A stretch of 62,654 nucleotides of DNA from Gammaproteobacteria bacterium (GTDB lineage: Bacteria > Pseudomonadota > Gammaproteobacteria > RBG-16-57-12): positions 1-62,654 of the forward strand of contig JAFLJP010000068.1 in assembly GCA_022712945.1 (NCBI GenBank), read 5' to 3'. Position 1 is the stretch's first letter. Each line of letters starts with the position of its first letter. Below the pieces are notes generated by a model that did not search any database, was not told the DNA's origin, and was given only the letters and a program-made list of their open reading frames with translations. The translations under genes were made by a program, and so were the position numbers. Of this stretch, positions 27,291 through 34,825 are shown piece by piece.

Positions 27291-28230
27291 AATCTTGACC
27301 TGACTGCCGTTTTCTTATCGGGTCTAGCTCTGGCAAACGCAGATAAACCGCACCCACGTCGCCATCCGCACCATCACTACCAGCGCTGCCATCAAGACCG
27401 TGCTGTCCAGTTACCTCACCCTCTCCAGACAATCCACCACAACCGGCACGCCCCCCCTTACCGCCACGTGGCAGTGGTGTTTTCTGGTTAACCTTGCTGT
27501 TAAAACTAAGCTGTTCGATCGTCACAAATAGCTCACCACCTGAAGCGGCATGCCCACCGTGACCACCATACCCGTCATTGCCACCATTACCACCGGCAGC
27601 CCCGTTACCCCTGCCACCACGACCCGCATTGCCCCCCCATCCGCCATTCCCCCCATCACCTGCGCTAGCAATACAACAGAGGTCACCGTCGAGCTGGCCA
27701 ATTTTCAGATATGCTTTACGTGCCGGGCCTGCATCTTGCCCCTCAACGCCATCACTTGCAGCGCCGCCATTTCCCCCTTGCTGAGGCGTCAGTGTCGCAT
27801 TGGTGCCATCAACACCATCAACACCATTGCCCCCCTGCTGCGTTTTTTTTGGCTTCAGCTCAATAAAAGCCTTCCCCTCACCCTCCACCTGTAAATCGTC
27901 AATAAAAAGCCAGCTATCGGTTTGTAAGCAAATTCGGGCACCTGCCGCGATAGTGAGCTGCCGAATATAGAGGTGTGTCTGTTCGTTGGTGGGGCCATGT
28001 AGTTGCAACTCACATCCTGCCTCAATGGTTACCGCTTGGTAACCAAAGATAGCCAGATGATTGCGTCTTTTTTCTAACAGCGGTTGCTTACTGAGTTTTT
28101 CATCCCAATCGAGGGTAAGTGGTGTTTGTGCTGAGTTCAAATTCAAGGGAGGGTGCAGATTGCATAACGCAATCTGCATCTGCTGTAACTGTTTCTCAAA
28201 TGCTCTAACTACGTGTTTGTTATCCCCCAT
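27283..28230 (-). CDS. Beta-domain plus Gly-rich (GGX)n protein
   Basis: Residues 1-110 are mixed helix and beta and end in strands similar to the cap domains of the proteins at 31343 and 32043. Residues 115-300 consist of three Gly-rich blocks separated by beta-strand segments (KAYLKIGQLDGDLCCIAS, ELFVTIEQLSF, AVYLRLPEL). The blocks repeat Gly-Gly-X with Asn, Asp, His and Ala at X, for example GGNGGWGGNAGRGGRG. The ATG at 28230 overlaps the lipase stop by 1 nt; an in-frame TTG at 28233 is possible. There is no signal peptide. Such period-3 Gly repeats can form polyglycine II helix bundles. I know no named family. Confidence 0.83.
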   Translation of the reverse strand: MGDNKHVVRAFEKQLQQMQIALCNLHPPLNLNSAQTPLTLDWDEKLSKQPLLEKRRNHLAIFGYQAVTIEAGCELQLHGPTNEQTHLYIRQLTIAAGARICLQTDSWLFIDDLQVEGEGKAFIELKPKKTQQGGNGVDGVDGTNATLTPQQGGNGGAASDGVEGQDAGPARKAYLKIGQLDGDLCCIASAGDGGNGGWGGNAGRGGRGNGAAGGNGGNDGYGGHGGHAASGGELFVTIEQLSFNSKVNQKTPLPRGGKGGRAGCGGLSGEGEVTGQHGLDGSAGSDGADGDVGAVYLRLPELDPIRKRQSGQDCA

Positions 28231-29786
28231 CAACTACTCGGGTCCAATAACTCAATATAACTACTCAACGCGTGATAGGTGCTGCCATTGGCAGGGTCAA
28301 AACTACCCCCGTTCAAATTAACATTTTGGCCGATGGTAAACAGAGCGAAGGGAAAGTCTATTTTAGGCAGTACATCAGATGGACGTACTACCTGGAAATT
28401 TTTTCCTTTGAACAGTTCACCAAATTGACCCATAAACCCCAAGGTTGCCGCGGGTGTGCAACCAAAGGTATATATCTGTTTTAACTGCCGCTGTTGGTTA
28501 AGTGGATTTACCTCAAGATCCAATGCGATCAAGTTTGCCAATGCCCCCCCATCGGAGTGGCCGGTGAGTAGTATGGGTTTATTACCAAGGCCATTAAGTT
28601 GCTCTCGCATTGTGTCACGGAAGCCATCATAGAGCGTAATAAGTGGGTTAGAGTACTGACCATATTTAGCATCAGCCCAAGGAATAATGCCTGCAACAGA
28701 ACCACATAAGTTATTTAAGGTCTCAGCCCAAGTCACCGCACCCCGTGCGGCAATGACCAGATAATCAGGGCTTTCAAACAGCCCTAACCAACAGCTGTTG
28801 TTATCACCCAGATTAAATTTCAGGTCGTAGGGTTTGAAGTTGAAGTCGGGGGTTGTACCCCGGTGTTGAAATTGCTGATAATCCACCGCTACTAATTTTG
28901 CTAAGGCGAAGGCGAGGGCAGAGTTAAAACCAGTCGCACTGCTTACACTACCGCTATCCTCGTCACTGTCGGCTGGGTTTTGCCCACTCAATAGCGCGGC
29001 ATAGTAGTTGGCATCCCGTTCAAACCAAGGTGAGTCATATTTAGGAATACTTAACTTCAATGGTTTTTCAATACCGGCTTGGTAATAACCCGAGCTCTGA
29101 TTTGGCGCATTAGCAAACAGGTCGCCAGCCGCTTGCACTCTAAAGCTATTGCCCACTAATTGCTGTAGCAGTGGCGGGAATTTAGCATCAGCAAACGCAG
29201 GGGATGAAAACCCATAATTAGCAATCACCGTCACGGGTGAGACCGTTTCACCCTCTACCGGTGTTTTACCGGGCCGCACATCAATAGCTGACAACTGTGC
29301 CATAGGCCCACCGGGACCTAAACCGACACAGAGCAGTGGCATCGCCTGATCAAAACCCGCCACATTGGCTCTCACTTTCAACAGATCAGCCAATAGTTGA
29401 GTACGAATAGCGGCATACATTTGAGAAAAACCTAAATCTACCTGTGCATCACTACGGGTTTCACGCCCTAGAATCGCTGAGTTAAAGGGTTGTAACACAT
29501 GGTTTTGTGCCGGTATGTAATAGGGAATAAATTGCTGCCAAGGCGCCCCCACCACCAGTGCCGCTACTCTTTGTGGTTGTCCGTTAAACATTAACTGTTT
29601 ACTGGCAAAAAAGTACTGCGCACCGCCACTAGAGGCGGTGGAACTGCCCTTATAATGAAGCTGCCAGCCATCGGGTAACAGCTCTGAAATGATGGGTTTA
29701 TTGGCTAGCGATGCCAGTGCAACCAGCTCAGCCGCTAGAGCCGCATCATAATTTAATGAGATCGTCTCAGTTGAGGCGCTGCTCAT
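28230..29786 (-). CDS. Class-3 lipase-like alpha/beta hydrolase
   Basis: The C-terminal third carries a complete triad in class-3 (fungal-type) lipase order: nucleophile Ser in TGHSDGGALANL near residue 410, Asp in PSDVLPKI near 470, and His in TYHALSSYIELL near 503. Before it, TLYDGFRDTM corresponds to the usual segment ahead of the nucleophile. The first 330 residues contain beta-rich sequence that I do not recognise. There is no signal peptide, so the protein is either cytosolic or exported another way. ATGA overlaps with the preceding Gly-rich gene show tight coupling. It could release or transfer acyl groups related to the polyketide synthase product, but activity on lipid is only inferred from the triad. 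Confidence 0.8.
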   Translation of the reverse strand: MSSASTETISLNYDAALAAELVALASLANKPIISELLPDGWQLHYKGSSTASSGGAQYFFASKQLMFNGQPQRVAALVVGAPWQQFIPYYIPAQNHVLQPFNSAILGRETRSDAQVDLGFSQMYAAIRTQLLADLLKVRANVAGFDQAMPLLCVGLGPGGPMAQLSAIDVRPGKTPVEGETVSPVTVIANYGFSSPAFADAKFPPLLQQLVGNSFRVQAAGDLFANAPNQSSGYYQAGIEKPLKLSIPKYDSPWFERDANYYAALLSGQNPADSDEDSGSVSSATGFNSALAFALAKLVAVDYQQFQHRGTTPDFNFKPYDLKFNLGDNNSCWLGLFESPDYLVIAARGAVTWAETLNNLCGSVAGIIPWADAKYGQYSNPLITLYDGFRDTMREQLNGLGNKPILLTGHSDGGALANLIALDLEVNPLNQQRQLKQIYTFGCTPAATLGFMGQFGELFKGKNFQVVRPSDVLPKIDFPFALFTIGQNVNLNGGSFDPANGSTYHALSSYIELLDPSS

Positions 29787-30571
29787 TGTGAGGCTCCATT
29801 GTGGATAATTCTTATGGCATCCCTCACTACGGTCCCCGGTGAACCGGCTGAACCGGCATTACCATCGTCACCCTGGGTGCCTGCCGCTGCAAAAGTGGGC
29901 TCTTCTCCCACCGCTGCAATCTCATTTTTCCCGCCCTTACCACCTTCGCCACCAGCACCGGCATCACCGGCAGCCCCCCCTAATCCGGCAATAACGATAA
30001 AATTATCGGCACTAATGGGGGCACCATTATTGGTGGTATATTGCAAAACAACAGTGCCAGAGTCACCACCATTACCACCAATCCCCCCGGTAAAACCAGG
30101 GCCACCATTCCCCCCAGTACCGCCTGCTGCACCAATTTGGCCATCCGCTTGTGCACAGGTAGGTTTGGTTCCTTGAAGACAACCACTCATTGCGGTGGCA
30201 TCCATCTGCCCGGCATTTCCCCCTTCACCACCAACACCGCCGGCACCACCCGCACCCCCTTGCTGTCCTTGCCCCGCATTGGAGTCAATGGTCAGTACAC
30301 CATCGCCTTCAACGGTATCAATTGTCAGTATCAGATTAATACCCGCATCACCCGGGTTACCATTGTTACCTATGCCACCTGAACCACCGGGGCCGCCCGA
30401 GCCGCCATTGGTGGAGCAGTGACATTGGCCTTTCTCTCTCGAATGCCTTGGTGGTGTATAACTACCGTCATTACCATTAGCCGCTTTGCCTGGTGTGCTC
30501 CCTACAACACCCGGGTTTGCACTATTTTGCGGTGGTGAGACTATTGCTCGAATCACAGCCTGTGAAGTCAT
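29783..30571 (-). CDS. Gly-rich (GGX)n protein, 262 aa
   Basis: The protein is about one-third Gly, in three blocks of Gly-Gly-X triplets (such as GGAGGAGGVGGEGG and GGTGGNGGPGFTGGIGG). Short beta segments separate the blocks (INLILTIDTVEGDGVLTIDS, GTVVLQYTT). Four Cys residues lie in the non-Gly loops. X positions are mostly small, Asn or acidic. It begins after a clear AGGGAG ribosome-binding site and has no signal peptide. It overlaps the lipase-like gene by 4 nt. The same strand-Gly block-loop plan occurs in the proteins at 27283, 30667 and 32043, so they are one family. PE-PGRS and collagen are poor matches because the PE domain and Pro-rich GXY register are absent. Confidence 0.83.
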   Translation of the reverse strand: MTSQAVIRAIVSPPQNSANPGVVGSTPGKAANGNDGSYTPPRHSREKGQCHCSTNGGSGGPGGSGGIGNNGNPGDAGINLILTIDTVEGDGVLTIDSNAGQGQQGGAGGAGGVGGEGGNAGQMDATAMSGCLQGTKPTCAQADGQIGAAGGTGGNGGPGFTGGIGGNGGDSGTVVLQYTTNNGAPISADNFIVIAGLGGAAGDAGAGGEGGKGGKNEIAAVGEEPTFAAAGTQGDDGNAGSAGSPGTVVRDAIRIIHNGASQ

Positions 30572-30666
30572 TATTCGCTCCCTAATATTATTTTTGGATT
30601 ATTTAAAGGGCGAAGCTTGCCTAGCAAACTCACCCTATGAGTCATAATCGAACAGCCTGTTAACCC

Positions 30667-31326
30667 TTAATTCAAAGGTCGAATGATGTAGGTTTTATAT
30701 TGCCCTGTATTACCCGCATCACCTACTGAGCCTGCGCTATCACCAATAGCGCCATTGGGAGATCCAGTACCACCATCACCCGCTCCCCCCTCTTTTCCAC
30801 CTTCACCACCGGCTAGCTTTCCTGCTTGCTGCGCTTCTGTTGGAAAAATGACAGAGGGTGCTGTGCTGCCTGTATAAGTGATGAGGATGTTGGGGCACTC
30901 GGCACCATTGCCGCCTTTTTTACCACTGCCGCCATTCCCCCCTTGGCCGCCTTTACCCTTAGGAAGGGCTGAGCAATGATCACCACTGGCATCAGCACCT
31001 GCACCACCATTCCCCCCTTGCCCCCCTTTAGCGCCTTTGCCCCCTTTGCCCCCTTTGGCTGAGTTAAAGTTAATTGTTACGGTGCCCGTCACGTCACCCA
31101 GGTTAAAAATAGCTTGAGTCACCATGGTGCCATCGCCCGGACTACCACCATCTGAGCCACCAATCCCCTTAGTACCCGTACCGGCTACCTGCGCTCCTGA
31201 GCAATCACTTTTTCCTGATGTACCTTGCACTGCAGCGCTACCAGCTGAGTTTTGTTGGGGTTGGGTTGCATCTGTACCACCTGTTCCATCACTGCCAATA
31301 ATTTGAAATACACTTGAATCACTCAT
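30667..31326 (-). CDS. Gly-rich (GGX)n protein, Lys-bearing, 219 aa
   Basis: Opening residues are polar and Gly/Ser/Thr-rich. A beta segment (TGTVTINFNSA) then leads into a dense block, AKGGKGGKGAKGGQGGNGG, followed by a Cys-containing loop and two further Gly blocks. The order of elements (FNSA-GGKGG-LPKGKGGQGG-ITYTG-FPTE-GGEGG) aligns with the C-terminal half of the 433-residue protein at 32043. Lys at many X positions makes this member more basic than the one at 29783. A strong AGGAG ribosome-binding site precedes the ATG. It lies 16 nt downstream of the cap-domain gene at 31343, so the pair looks like a split form of the fused protein. There is no signal peptide. Confidence 0.83.
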   Translation of the reverse strand: MSDSSVFQIIGSDGTGGTDATQPQQNSAGSAAVQGTSGKSDCSGAQVAGTGTKGIGGSDGGSPGDGTMVTQAIFNLGDVTGTVTINFNSAKGGKGGKGAKGGQGGNGGAGADASGDHCSALPKGKGGQGGNGGSGKKGGNGAECPNILITYTGSTAPSVIFPTEAQQAGKLAGGEGGKEGGAGDGGTGSPNGAIGDSAGSVGDAGNTGQYKTYIIRPLN

Positions 31327-31342
31327 TAATTACTCCTTCTGC

Positions 31343-31963
31343 TTATTGTTCGATGGTAAAAACTTGCGAATCGATCGTCAGCGGTACATTTGATTCAATA
31401 TAACCACCTGGCTCCACCGTGACCGTGCCGTATACCAACGTGACCGGTTGTCCATCAGTCCCCCTGATAATGAGCGGATTTTCAGCGGTAATGGTAATAT
31501 CTTCAGCTGCATGAACCGCCAGCGCCACCGGCTTGGCAAAATAGCTCGCATTGATGGCGTCTTTATAACTGGCCACCTTGGCTGAATCGCCTTGTAAATA
31601 GCTCACCATCGCTTGTTTGACCTGTTTGTGATCATCACTACTGAGCTGCTTTTTAATCTCCGCAGGTGCGGCACCTTTGGCAAGCTTCGTGGTGAGAGCG
31701 GCAGGATAATGAACATCAGAATCATCCAGTGTGCCATTTTGGTACAGATTACAATCGAGACCGACCTTCTTATTGAGATCCTCAATACTGCTAACATCCA
31801 GATGTTTAGTGCAGTTGTGCTGATGCCCCACGGTCATACCGCCCGCATGGTCACTGGTCTGGCACTGCTTGATGACGCTATCTTTATCAATATCAAGCTT
31901 AGCCAGTGTCGCGTGATAACGACCCAATTGCTCTGGGGTTAAATCTTTGAATTTTTTTGTCAT
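31343..31963 (-). CDS. Stand-alone cap-domain protein of the Gly-rich family
   Basis: I know no named family. The 206 residues align along their length with the N-terminal half of the protein at 32043: shared blocks include a helix around EDLNKKVGL, then a SDVHYPAAL-like turn (FVEYPPSF in the other), a YLQGDSAKVASYKDAINA helix (FIKGNSHKVVEYETHINA), and a closing beta segment with NPLIIRGTDGQPVTLVYGTV. No Gly-rich tract follows in this protein; it is supplied by the next gene. His- and Cys-containing residues 38-55 (CQTSDHAGG...HQHNC) might bind metal. AGGAG precedes the ATG by 7 nt. There is no signal peptide. Confidence 0.82.
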   Translation of the reverse strand: MTKKFKDLTPEQLGRYHATLAKLDIDKDSVIKQCQTSDHAGGMTVGHQHNCTKHLDVSSIEDLNKKVGLDCNLYQNGTLDDSDVHYPAALTTKLAKGAAPAEIKKQLSSDDHKQVKQAMVSYLQGDSAKVASYKDAINASYFAKPVALAVHAAEDITITAENPLIIRGTDGQPVTLVYGTVTVEPGGYIESNVPLTIDSQVFTIEQ

Positions 31964-32042
31964 GCTAAAGCTCCTACTTACGATTGGTTATTGTTGTATA
32001 CGTGGTATCCCATCATTCACATAAGGGATACCACAAGGTGAA

Positions 32043-33341
32043 TTATTCCATTACCTGAACTAAGGTCAGCGATGGTAATTTGCCCACCAACCCTAATCCC
32101 CCCTCTCTACCGACACTGCCTTGGCCTCCTTCAAAATCCGAAGCCCCCTTTCCATCTAAACCACCATGACCGAAACAGCCTGCCTTTCCCCCTTGGAACA
32201 GTGGTAATAGCCTATCTAAAGCGGGAAATTGAAGGTGGGGCGGCTGCGGGGTGCCATAAAAGAGAATCAGGTCGGTGCCTCTCGCACCACACCCACCATT
32301 GCCACCATCACCACCGTGACCACCGCTGCCCCCCTTTGCAGCAGGAAGCGAGTCACAAACCCCCTGGGCATCACAGCCGCGCCCCCCAGCGCCACCGATA
32401 CCACCCGCACCACCATCACCACCACCACCACCACAGGCTGATTCAAAAATAACCGAAAATGGCCCATTCACCTGCTCAAATTTTAATAGACAAAAATCAG
32501 CGATGCGCCCATCACCGCCCACAACGCCGTGGCTGCCATGACGGCCGGGCATACCATCGGTAGCGTGAACTTGCCCTTGACAGAGAGGGTAGGGGCTTTG
32601 GTCTATCATCTCTCCTTGAATCGCATTTTGGCCATTCATACCGGGCTGTCCAGAATGAGCATTAGCGCCTTGAGAGCCATCTTTTGCCGCAAAAACAAGC
32701 TGTTCAATATAACTCTGCCGCACCTCAATCACGGTGGGGGAGTGGAGCCTGATTTGGCTATCATGATCCATAGTGAGTTGTTCACTCACAATACAAACGG
32801 GCTGATTTTCCGGATTGTTGACATGCAGTGGCGCACCGTGGCTAACATGTAGATGACGGATGGCATATATAGTGGCCGTAATCGGAAAATGAATTGCATT
32901 GATATGTGTTTCATACTCCACCACTTTATGGGAGTTGCCCTTAATAAATGCCACATAAGCGAGCTTTGTGCAGGCGAGTTGCTGTGGTGTCATCTTGCTT
33001 TTTAGCAGGCAAATATCAAAGTCACACTCGGCCAGTGAAGGCATTGCCATCTGTTTAAAAGAGGGCGGGTACTCAACAAAGTCATCCGACAGATCTTGCT
33101 GGAATCGCTGATCGGCAATGCCCCCCAGCTGTTTGAGCTCTCGGATAGAAAAAACGGTTTTCACCACGCTGGGGGTCAAGTCAGAATGAGCGAGCGTATG
33201 ACCAAGGTGCAGCCCCTCTTGGTAATCACCGGTATCAATTTTAGGCGTCACCTGATGTGCTGCAATGCCATAGCGATCCAATGTTACTTGGTAAGTTGAG
33301 TCAACAGGCACCACCGGCTCAGGCTTCATCACACTAGACAT
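32043..33341 (-). CDS. Cap domain fused to Gly-rich (GGX)n tract
   Basis: Residues 1-215 are the cap domain shared with the protein at 31343. Residues 220-430 are the Gly-rich part, with blocks such as ACGGGGGDGGAGGIGG and AAKGGSGGHGGDGGNGG, loops with paired Cys (CDAQGVC) and beta segments (PFSVIFES, DLILFYG) in the order seen in the protein at 30667. The ATG at 33341 is used; an in-frame TTG lies one codon earlier. There is no signal peptide and no transmembrane segment. It is 9 nt downstream of the Ig-like gene. The architecture suggests a cap that starts or orients a polyglycine-type bundle. Confidence 0.83.
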   Translation of the reverse strand: MSSVMKPEPVVPVDSTYQVTLDRYGIAAHQVTPKIDTGDYQEGLHLGHTLAHSDLTPSVVKTVFSIRELKQLGGIADQRFQQDLSDDFVEYPPSFKQMAMPSLAECDFDICLLKSKMTPQQLACTKLAYVAFIKGNSHKVVEYETHINAIHFPITATIYAIRHLHVSHGAPLHVNNPENQPVCIVSEQLTMDHDSQIRLHSPTVIEVRQSYIEQLVFAAKDGSQGANAHSGQPGMNGQNAIQGEMIDQSPYPLCQGQVHATDGMPGRHGSHGVVGGDGRIADFCLLKFEQVNGPFSVIFESACGGGGGDGGAGGIGGAGGRGCDAQGVCDSLPAAKGGSGGHGGDGGNGGCGARGTDLILFYGTPQPPHLQFPALDRLLPLFQGGKAGCFGHGGLDGKGASDFEGGQGSVGREGGLGLVGKLPSLTLVQVME

Positions 33342-33350
33342 CAATCATTC

Positions 33351-34736
33351 TCACTTTTTAGTGGGGCTAACGGTGACTAACAGCGTGCTGGTCACACCAG
33401 AGCTCGCTTGCAAGGTGTAGGTTTGATCTTGCGTTACCAATACCTGCAAGCTGCCTTTACCTTCTGAATCAATCGGTGCTGTAACACCACCGGGCAGTAG
33501 CACCATGCTGTCGATATGACGTACCACCCAGTTCAACGTGACCGTATCTCCCGCCTTAATCTGCTCTTGATTAGGACTGAAATAGATAATTTGCGGCGTA
33601 TCACTGGCATCACCTAAATATTGTGTTAGCGGACCATTTGGCCCCTCTACTTGATAGGTGTCTGCCTTAATGCCACCACCAAAGTGATAACTTTGCTGTA
33701 CCGCATTACTGGCTGCATAGATGGGTTGGGTAAGATCAGGGTTTTTATATTTAAAGTAGAGAATCTGAGCATCTGAAAGTGTCGCGGTGATTTTCTTATT
33801 AACTCGCGTACCATGGCCATTATCAGCCGTCAGGGTAAACGTCAGGGTATTTTGATTAGGGCTATTTTTGAGAAGTTCACGCAGCTGCTTGCCACTAAAC
33901 GTGTGGTTACCACTATTTGAAACTTGAATTAATTCACCAAATTGCGGCTGTAAGTAGGTGGCATTACTGTATTGGGTTTTCCACTGTAGGGTAACCGCAC
34001 GTTCATCATCCAGAGCGACACCGCGACTAGGGGTTGCATCAAAGCTATCAACTTGTGGGGGGACGATGGTGACAGTGATACTAAAGGGAAAGTAGTCACC
34101 CGCATCATTTTTGGCGGTTAACGTATAGGTTTGCTGATAAAAATCACCATCTTGCAATCGAGGGGTTACCTCCACTGCGGCAGAGTACGATTTACCATTA
34201 CCTTGATCTTCTGTTTCAATCACTTGGCCGGTAGGTTCAATTGTGATCGAACTCGCCATATTGGCGGTAAAATAGAGTGTGCTGGATTGACCTTTCGCCA
34301 CTTTTACGGGCTTGGCGTAACCGATTATTCCCAGCTTTGCTGCCAGCTTTGGTACGTCAATGGTTGTGCTCTGCTGACTCCCTGCCACTCTTTCAATAAT
34401 CTGTACTTTGGCGGTTATTGTGCTGTCATTGATTGCCACATTGGAGAACTTGAATTCACGGGTCTGCCCCGGCTCAAACGTGATCCCATCATTGGGTTTA
34501 ATGACAAAGATAATCCCACTCGATGATGACTGCTTCACACAACTCCAATGACTATCAACACTCGCCGGATGAATGTCGTCAATGTGGCTGGTCAGGTTGT
34601 TGTCAAACTGAACATAGATCTCAACACTGCTCTCACTCTCACCATCGATTGGGTTGCTCACCGCAAGGGTAAAGGTGAAATTGTCACCAATGACGGCGGC
34701 GTAAGGGGAGAGTTGGTAGTTAAATTTGGTATTCAT
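33351..34736 (-). CDS. Ig-like beta-sandwich protein of unknown function
   Basis: The 461 residues look entirely beta. About four Ig-like or cadherin-like modules can be proposed from repeated patterns such as VTLQWKTQYSNATYLQP and VTLNWVVRHIDSMVLLPG, each preceded by a Gly/Asp turn and followed by a strand ending in TYTLxAxSG/NDAG. The last two modules, at about 240-330 and 370-455, are the most alike. There is no signal peptide, lipobox or LPxTG-type anchor. It lies between a very large protein of unknown function and the first cap/Gly-rich gene in the operon. A structural or spacer role is plausible, but no specific function can be claimed. Confidence 0.78.
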   Translation of the reverse strand: MNTKFNYQLSPYAAVIGDNFTFTLAVSNPIDGESESSVEIYVQFDNNLTSHIDDIHPASVDSHWSCVKQSSSSGIIFVIKPNDGITFEPGQTREFKFSNVAINDSTITAKVQIIERVAGSQQSTTIDVPKLAAKLGIIGYAKPVKVAKGQSSTLYFTANMASSITIEPTGQVIETEDQGNGKSYSAAVEVTPRLQDGDFYQQTYTLTAKNDAGDYFPFSITVTIVPPQVDSFDATPSRGVALDDERAVTLQWKTQYSNATYLQPQFGELIQVSNSGNHTFSGKQLRELLKNSPNQNTLTFTLTADNGHGTRVNKKITATLSDAQILYFKYKNPDLTQPIYAASNAVQQSYHFGGGIKADTYQVEGPNGPLTQYLGDASDTPQIIYFSPNQEQIKAGDTVTLNWVVRHIDSMVLLPGGVTAPIDSEGKGSLQVLVTQDQTYTLQASSGVTSTLLVTVSPTKK

Positions 34737-34825
34737 CTATTCAATTCCTTGATTGGTTTCCATGGGTCATCTCTGAAATGATTAAAGCTACCCTTAGGGA
34801 TGTAGAATTTATTAAAATACCGCTC

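Noticed and set aside
27550..32452. Long plus-strand reading frames rich in Pro, Thr and Ser opposite the Gly-rich genes
   Set aside because: They are the complement of GGN-rich codons on the minus strand, have no ribosome-binding sites and would conflict with six well-supported, overlapping minus-strand genes.
27283..33341. CRISPR array or satellite DNA
   Set aside because: The repetition comes from Gly codons in open frames with variable third bases and X residues; there are no regularly spaced identical repeats with unique spacers.
27283..33341. Collagen-like or PE-PGRS proteins
   Set aside because: Triplets are Gly-Gly-X, not Gly-Pro-X, and there is no PE domain; the organism is not mycobacterial by any other gene.
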